Source: OMOG01 sp041485845
Lineage (GTDB): Bacteria > Acidobacteriota > Terriglobia > Bryobacterales > Bryobacteraceae
Length of the DNA stretch: 8,861 nt
NCBI GenBank assembly: GCA_041485845.1
Contig: JBGPKH010000366.1
Coordinates: 1-8,861 of the forward strand
Direction of reading: 5' to 3'
The notes below the pieces were generated by a model. That model had not been told where the DNA came from and searched no databases. It was given only the letters and a program-made list of their open reading frames with translations. The translations under genes and the position numbers were made by a program. Shown here one piece after another: positions 5,528-8,861 of the stretch. The first letter of the stretch is position 1. Each line of letters starts with the position of its first letter.

Positions 5528-7264
5528 ATGACTCACCCCAAGCCGTTTCTCCTTCTGGTGTTGCTGCTGGCGCCGGCCGGACTCGCGCAGAAAGCCAGCG
5601 CGCCGCCGGACGCCAAAGCCAAGGTCGACAAGATCTTCGCGCGCTTCAACCGCACCGACAGCCCGGGCTGCGCGGTTGGCGCCAGCATCGGGGGAGCACC
5701 GGTGCTCAGCACCGCGTACGGCATGGCGGACCTCGAGCACGACGTCGCCATCACGCCCGAGACCATCTTCGAACCGGGCTCGATCACCAAGCAGTTCACG
5801 GCCGCCGCCGTGCTCCTGTTGGCCCAACAAGGCAAACTGTCGCTCGACGACCCGGTGCGGAAATATATCCCGGAACTCCCCGACTACGGCGCCCCGATCG
5901 CCATTCGCCACCTGCTCAATCACACCAGCGGGCTGCGCGACTGGGGCAACGTCGCCGCCATCGGTGGCTGGCCGCGAACCACCCGAGCTTACACGCATGC
6001 CCACGTGCTCGAGATCGTGAGCCGCCAGCGCGCGCTCAACTATCCGCCCGGCGCCGAATACTCGTACACCAACTCCGGCTACAACCTCGCCGCGATTCTG
6101 GTCAGCCGCGTGGCTGGCGAATCGCTTCCCGCATTCACCCGCGAAAACATCTTCACCCCTCTCGGCATGGCCTCCACCCAATGGCGCGACGACTTCCGGC
6201 GCATCGTTCGCAATCGCGCCATCGCTTACTCTGGAGGCGGCGCCACTTTCCGCACGGACATGCCGTTCGAGGACGTCTTCGGCAACGGCGGCCTGCTCAC
6301 TACGGTGGGCGACCTGTTGCGCTGGAATCAGAACTTCACCGAAATGAAGGTAGGCGGCCGCGCGCTCTTCGATGCCCAGCACGTGCAGGGTCGCCTGACC
6401 AGCGGCCGTACCATCGCCTATGCGGCCGGCCTAATGGTCCTCCACTGGAAGGGACTAAACGAAGTCAGTCACAGCGGCAGCACGGCGGGATACAGCGCGT
6501 GGCTCGGCCGATATCCGGACCAGGGTTTCTCGGTAGCCGTGCTCTGTAACCTGGCCGGCACCAACGCCACACAACTCGGGCGCCAGGTGGCCGACATTTA
6601 CCTGAGCGAAGCGATCCGGCAGCGTCCACCGGAAACGCCGGCGTCCCTCGATGCGTCGACGCTCGCCGCGAGGGCCGGGCTCTACCGCAGCGTGCGCGAC
6701 CACCACACCGTCTCGATCGACCTCCAGGACGGCCAGTTGCGGCTCAATCGCCAGGGCGCGCTGAAGCCGGTCTCAGCCAACGTCTTCAATCTGGGTGAAG
6801 ATGGGCAGCGCGCCGAGTTCGAGACCGATGTCTCGGGCAAGGTTCTCCGGTTGAAAATGGCCGTCGAGTCGGATCCCAACCACCTTTACGAAAAGGTGGA
6901 GCGCGCCAACCCGGATCGCGCCGCCCTCGAAGCCATGACCGGCGAATACGCCAGCGATGAGGCGGAGGTGACTCTGAAGGTCGATCTCGACAACGACCAC
7001 CTGGTGGTGCGCCGCCGCCCCAACACCATCATCCCCCTGACCCCCACCTACCAGGACGGCTTCAGCTCTTCGCTCGGCAGCATTCGCTTTCTCCGCGATT
7101 CCGCCGGCCGCATCACCGGGTTGAGCTTGGGCGAGTCGCGCGTCTGGGACCTCCGCTTTCGCCGGCTCCGCCCGCCCGCTGAAGGAAAAAATGGAACTTT
7201 GCGGGTGATTGCCCGGAACCCTTACAAGGTGTACGTAACAGTTCACGTGGGCTACCGAGGTTGA
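5528..7264 (+). CDS. Secreted serine hydrolase, beta-lactamase class C / penicillin-binding fold
   Basis: ATG 5528 is chosen over upstream in-frame GTG/TTG codons because it starts directly with a signal peptide (hydrophobic FLLLVLLLAPAGLA, about residues 7-20, then QKASA); the protein is then 578 residues. The fold's three active-site motifs are present: SxxK as SITK (Ser85, Lys88) in FEPGSITKQF, YxN as YTN (180-182), and HSG (315-317) in place of KTG. HLLNHTSGL (128-136) and the GNGGLLTTVGDL stretch (252-263) are typical of the family. After about residue 370 come two small beta-rich domains, around LAARAGLYRS and LEAMTGEYAS, as in many acidobacterial members. The role is probably hydrolysis of a peptide, ester or amide outside the cytoplasm; the name does not imply antibiotic resistance. 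The last 9 residues are encoded by the IS66 terminal repeat that begins at 7235, so the native C-terminus is altered, most likely beyond the folded domains. Confidence 0.93.
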   Translation: MTHPKPFLLLVLLLAPAGLAQKASAPPDAKAKVDKIFARFNRTDSPGCAVGASIGGAPVLSTAYGMADLEHDVAITPETIFEPGSITKQFTAAAVLLLAQQGKLSLDDPVRKYIPELPDYGAPIAIRHLLNHTSGLRDWGNVAAIGGWPRTTRAYTHAHVLEIVSRQRALNYPPGAEYSYTNSGYNLAAILVSRVAGESLPAFTRENIFTPLGMASTQWRDDFRRIVRNRAIAYSGGGATFRTDMPFEDVFGNGGLLTTVGDLLRWNQNFTEMKVGGRALFDAQHVQGRLTSGRTIAYAAGLMVLHWKGLNEVSHSGSTAGYSAWLGRYPDQGFSVAVLCNLAGTNATQLGRQVADIYLSEAIRQRPPETPASLDASTLAARAGLYRSVRDHHTVSIDLQDGQLRLNRQGALKPVSANVFNLGEDGQRAEFETDVSGKVLRLKMAVESDPNHLYEKVERANPDRAALEAMTGEYASDEAEVTLKVDLDNDHLVVRRRPNTIIPLTPTYQDGFSSSLGSIRFLRDSAGRITGLSLGESRVWDLRFRRLRPPAEGKNGTLRVIARNPYKVYVTVHVGYRG

Positions 7265-7715
7265 GGGAGCAGGGAGGGGGCAGGCTGATGACAGCGGTAG
7301 CGGACGATCGCTTCAGTCAGGTACCCCAATGCGTTGCGGCCTTGCATTCTGCAGGTTTGGGTAACCGTGAGGAGACGTGCCGTCGCCACCTCCCCTTGGG
7401 CGCTGCGATTGCCAAAAATGATCTTGCGCAATTGCACGGCAATGCGTAAGGCTTGTTCCACACAATTATTGGTGGGTTCCACGCCGGGATGCTCGATGAA
7501 AGTGAACAGCCGGTCGCAGTGCAGGAACAGGGCGGTGGCCAGGTTGCGCACTTCATTGTCGTCACTGTCCAGGTACTGCTCGGCGAGCGCGAACCAGCGC
7601 TTTTGCAGCGGAATCGAGCGGACGATCAATTGGTCGCGGTCGATTAAGCTGCCCTGGAACTTGCGCCAGAGGCGAAACAGACGAGCATACAAGGCCAGCG
7701 CGTCGCGGCAAAATC
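7235..7715 (-). mobile_element. IS66-family remnant with one terminal repeat
   Basis: The left boundary is GTAACAGTTCACG at 7235, which fits the GTAA-type ends of IS66 elements and lies just beyond the transposase stop. The right boundary, about 7700-7730, is where the transposase sequence changes to another family. No matching opposite end or 8-bp target duplication was found by eye. The element is therefore deleted at its 5' side and cannot move by itself. Confidence 0.65.
7252..7692 (-). CDS. IS66-family transposase, C-terminal fragment
   Basis: The 146 residues match the C-terminal third of single-gene IS66-type transposases. GVEPTNNCVEQALR (about 69-82) contains the last acidic residue of the DDE triad. 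It is followed by RKIIFGNRS, then LLTVTQTCRMQGRNALGYLT, and the usual ending APSLLP near the stop. The first two acidic residues and the N-terminal part are missing; homology continues a few codons left of the ATG at 7692 (reading DALALYARLF) before it breaks off. Full-length relatives are roughly 450-550 residues, so this is an inactive fragment. The stop overlaps the end of the convergent serine hydrolase gene by 13 bases. Confidence 0.82.
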   Translation of the reverse strand: MYARLFRLWRKFQGSLIDRDQLIVRSIPLQKRWFALAEQYLDSDDNEVRNLATALFLHCDRLFTFIEHPGVEPTNNCVEQALRIAVQLRKIIFGNRSAQGEVATARLLTVTQTCRMQGRNALGYLTEAIVRYRCHQPAPSLLPQPR

Positions 7716-7717
7716 GC

Positions 7718-8026
7718 GTTTTCGCGTTTGAGGCGTTCGATCAGATCGGCGAGTTGCGGCGTGATGGTGCGGGATTGCCCGCGGTCTTGCCGCGGTTGGG
7801 GGGCCAGAGCTTCGAAACCGCGCTGGCGGTAGCGCAGCGCCCAGTCCAACAGCGTGTCCACGCACACCGAGGTGCGTTGCGAACTGGGGATGTCGTAATG
7901 GCGCGCGGCAATCTCCTCGGCGCGTCGGGTGAGCTCGCCGCGCGGCAGCGGAATCGAGAAGCGGAGATAAGGCAAGGCGAACTGCGGCAGCAGCGACACC
8001 GTGCGCTTGCAAGCGTGCGCCAACAA
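7718..8026 (-). pseudogene. N-terminal fragment of a Mu/rve-type transposase
   Basis: An open frame from TTG 8026 carries the DNA-binding N-terminus found in rve-integrase transposases. It reads PLPRGELTRRAEEIAARHYD, then TLLDWALRYRQRGFEALAPQ (helix-turn-helix), then LADLIERLKREN. Intact relatives continue with a DDE integrase core of 200-300 residues; here similarity ends at about 7718. The frame then runs to a stop at 7562 but is only a shadow of the IS66 fragment from there on. The true start may lie upstream of 8026, since the frame stays open further and no Shine-Dalgarno decides it. I infer a deletion that fused the two transposon remnants in the same orientation. Confidence 0.7.
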
Positions 8027-8512
8027 AAGCCGTGTGCGGTCAGAGGACGATTGGCAACCTTCCCGGGCAGGTAGCGCTCGCCGCCGCCGTTTGCGGCGTT
8101 GATCGCCATCGTCACTGGGAATTCACATTGAGAGCCGGCGCTGACGCACGGTCCCTTCCATCGCACGCGGACTTAATCTGAGAAAAACGACTTTCTACGA
8201 GGGAAAAAAGCCTGGCTGGTTACACAGTAGTGAGGTTGACCGGATGACCGCCGGAATAGATCAGGGCCCGAAATGTGGATTACCGGAAAGTTGAGCGGTC
8301 CGTTCCACGCGGCGGCTGGGCCAGTGATGGGCTAGTACGGTGTTCGGACGCTGTTCCGATTAGTGGCGGTAGGACAGCCGAAATCACTCGACCGTCGATT
8401 ACGCATCGACGCTTGTGGAGACTGAGTCGTTCTGTTCCTCGCCACTGGTTTTGACGATGCGATCAGGCAGGCCGAAAACCAGGCCCGCCGCTAGCAGGCG
8501 CTTTCTCGATGA

Positions 8513-8752
8513 GCGATAACGAACCCCGGGCTGGTTGCGAAGTGTACTCATCAACGTCGGTTGCAGGCGAATGATGCCGCCGTCGGCCCCGCTTCATCCG
8601 ACGTGATCAGCCTGCAAACCCGGCTGGGAGCCTACTTCGCCGACATGCGCCGCATCGTCCCCAGCCTCGCCGTAAGACGCGAGGACGCCCCCATTCGCGG
8701 CCTCGTCACTTACGCCATCGACCGCCTGCGCGACATCGCCAGGTACTTCGGA
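8513..8752 (+). pseudogene. Coding-like plus-strand frame without start, unidentified
   Basis: From a TGA at 8510-8512 the frame stays open to the window end. Between about 8582 and 8750 its third codon positions are almost all G or C, unlike the other frames. The protein reads as helical: ISLQTRLGAYFADMRRIVPS, then REDAPIRGL and TYAIDRLRDIARYFG. Beyond 8752 the frame only shadows the biotinyl gene on the other strand. There is no convincing start or ribosome site, so it looks like a gene piece cut at both ends. I do not recognise the family. Confidence 0.3.
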
Positions 8753-8763
8753 CACAGGTGTCC
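8750..8763. repeat. Short inverted repeat abutting the biotinyl-gene stop
   Basis: GGACAC (8750-8755) and GTGTCC (8758-8763) form a perfect 6-bp dyad with a 2-base centre, immediately after the stop codon of the minus-strand gene. Too tight a loop for a standard terminator hairpin, and no T-run follows. It may be a protein site, a small repeat or a chance match. Confidence 0.3.
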
Positions 8764-8861
8764 CTACTCGATCACCAGCAGCAGATCCTTGGCCTCCACG
8801 TGTCCTCCCGGATGCACCAGCAACTGTTTCACCGTCCCCGCGACCGGCGCGTACACCGTGC
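8764..8861 (-). CDS. C-terminal end of a biotinyl-domain protein, probably pyruvate carboxylase (5' partial)
   Basis: Only the last 31 codons and stop (TAG, complement of 8764-8766) are in the window. They read TVYAPVAGTVKQLLVHPGGH followed by VEAKDLLLVIE. This is the second half of a biotinyl/lipoyl hammerhead domain: the APVAGTV turn, the VHPGG hairpin and the terminal VEAKDLLLVIE strand. The biotinylated Lys (MKM motif) would lie just upstream, outside the window. The ending V-x-A-K-D-L-L is most like pyruvate carboxylase, which makes oxaloacetate from pyruvate and bicarbonate with ATP. Acetyl-/propionyl-CoA carboxylase subunits and decarboxylase biotin proteins are alternatives. The domain is certain enough; the enzyme name is an inference. 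Confidence 0.7.
   Translation of the reverse strand, partial: TVYAPVAGTVKQLLVHPGGHVEAKDLLLVIE

Larger units (their letters stand above)
8027..8763. other. 737-base stretch with no confident gene
   Basis: The left part (8027-8240) is upstream DNA of the Mu/rve-type remnant; it includes an AT-rich patch (8171-8210) and a GGTTAC at 8218-8223 that could be a GTAAC-type element end. The sequence TGTTCGGACGCTGTTCCGAT at 8341-8360 contains two similar TGTTCsGA words, reminiscent of transposase-binding ends of Mu-like elements. A minus-strand ATG at 8551 opens a 50-residue frame ending at 8399 (MSTLRNQPGVRYRSS...), with basic then acidic character; I do not recognise it and give it low weight. The right part (about 8580-8750) is coding-like on the plus strand and is listed separately. 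Confidence 0.5.

Noticed and set aside
5474..6382. 302-codon minus-strand frame opposite the hydrolase
   Set aside because: Antisense shadow in high-GC DNA; the hydrolase frame has the signal peptide and all active-site motifs.
7334..8074. 246-codon plus-strand frame opposite the transposase remnants
   Set aside because: Both transposase families are readable only on the minus strand; this frame shows no recognisable domain.
8218..8223. GTAAC-type sequence as the partner end of the IS66 element
   Set aside because: Only the first few bases match the end at 7235, the flanking 8 bases do not form a target duplication, and the DNA in between belongs partly to another transposase family.
1..8861. 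CRISPR array, riboswitch, or defence or retron-like system around the reverse transcriptase
   Set aside because: No regularly spaced repeats were seen. The RT has group II intron motifs and is followed by domains V/VI, so it is an intron RT and not a retron or diversity-generating one. No partner effector gene is nearby.

Overview
The window is GC-rich bacterial DNA that most resembles Acidobacteriota of the Solibacter/Bryobacter type. The pointers are a membrane Ser/Thr kinase fused to a PD40 beta-propeller, a DUF1501 remnant, a secreted serine hydrolase of the beta-lactamase class C fold, and many decayed mobile elements. The assignment is an inference from gene types and codon use; no rRNA or other phylogenetic marker is present.

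Layout from left to right. Positions 2-661 hold the C-terminal part of a probable serine site-specific recombinase, cut by the window edge. It is followed at once by a 5'-deleted group II intron (about 690-1794) that keeps most of its reverse transcriptase/maturase and its domains V and VI. A short spacer with a hairpin repeat leads to a large kinase-propeller gene on the minus strand (4582-1910). Its putative promoter faces a degraded DUF1501 fragment on the plus strand (about 4655-5038, two offsetting frameshifts). A complete tRNA-Leu(UAG) gene follows (5076-5162). It converges, with a 3-bp gap, on a small unknown helical protein (5468-5166, minus). A serine hydrolase gene (5528-7264, plus) runs divergently from the small gene across a 59-bp spacer that contains a dyad. 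The 3' end of the hydrolase gene runs into the terminal repeat of an IS66-type element.

Positions 7235 to about 8026 are a chimera of two transposase remnants: the C-terminal part of an IS66 transposase joined to the N-terminal part of a Mu/rve-type transposase. About 740 bases follow with no confident gene, although one stretch has strongly coding-like codon use. The right edge carries the last 31 codons of a biotinyl-domain protein, probably pyruvate carboxylase, on the minus strand.

The genes do not form one pathway. The intact genes (kinase-propeller, tRNA-Leu, small ORF, hydrolase) look like ordinary chromosomal genes separated by mobile-element scars. I found no convincing new multi-gene system. 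The points most worth checking are the recombinase/intron junction, the transposase chimera, the IS end that replaces the hydrolase C-terminus, and the unexplained coding-like stretch near 8580-8750.
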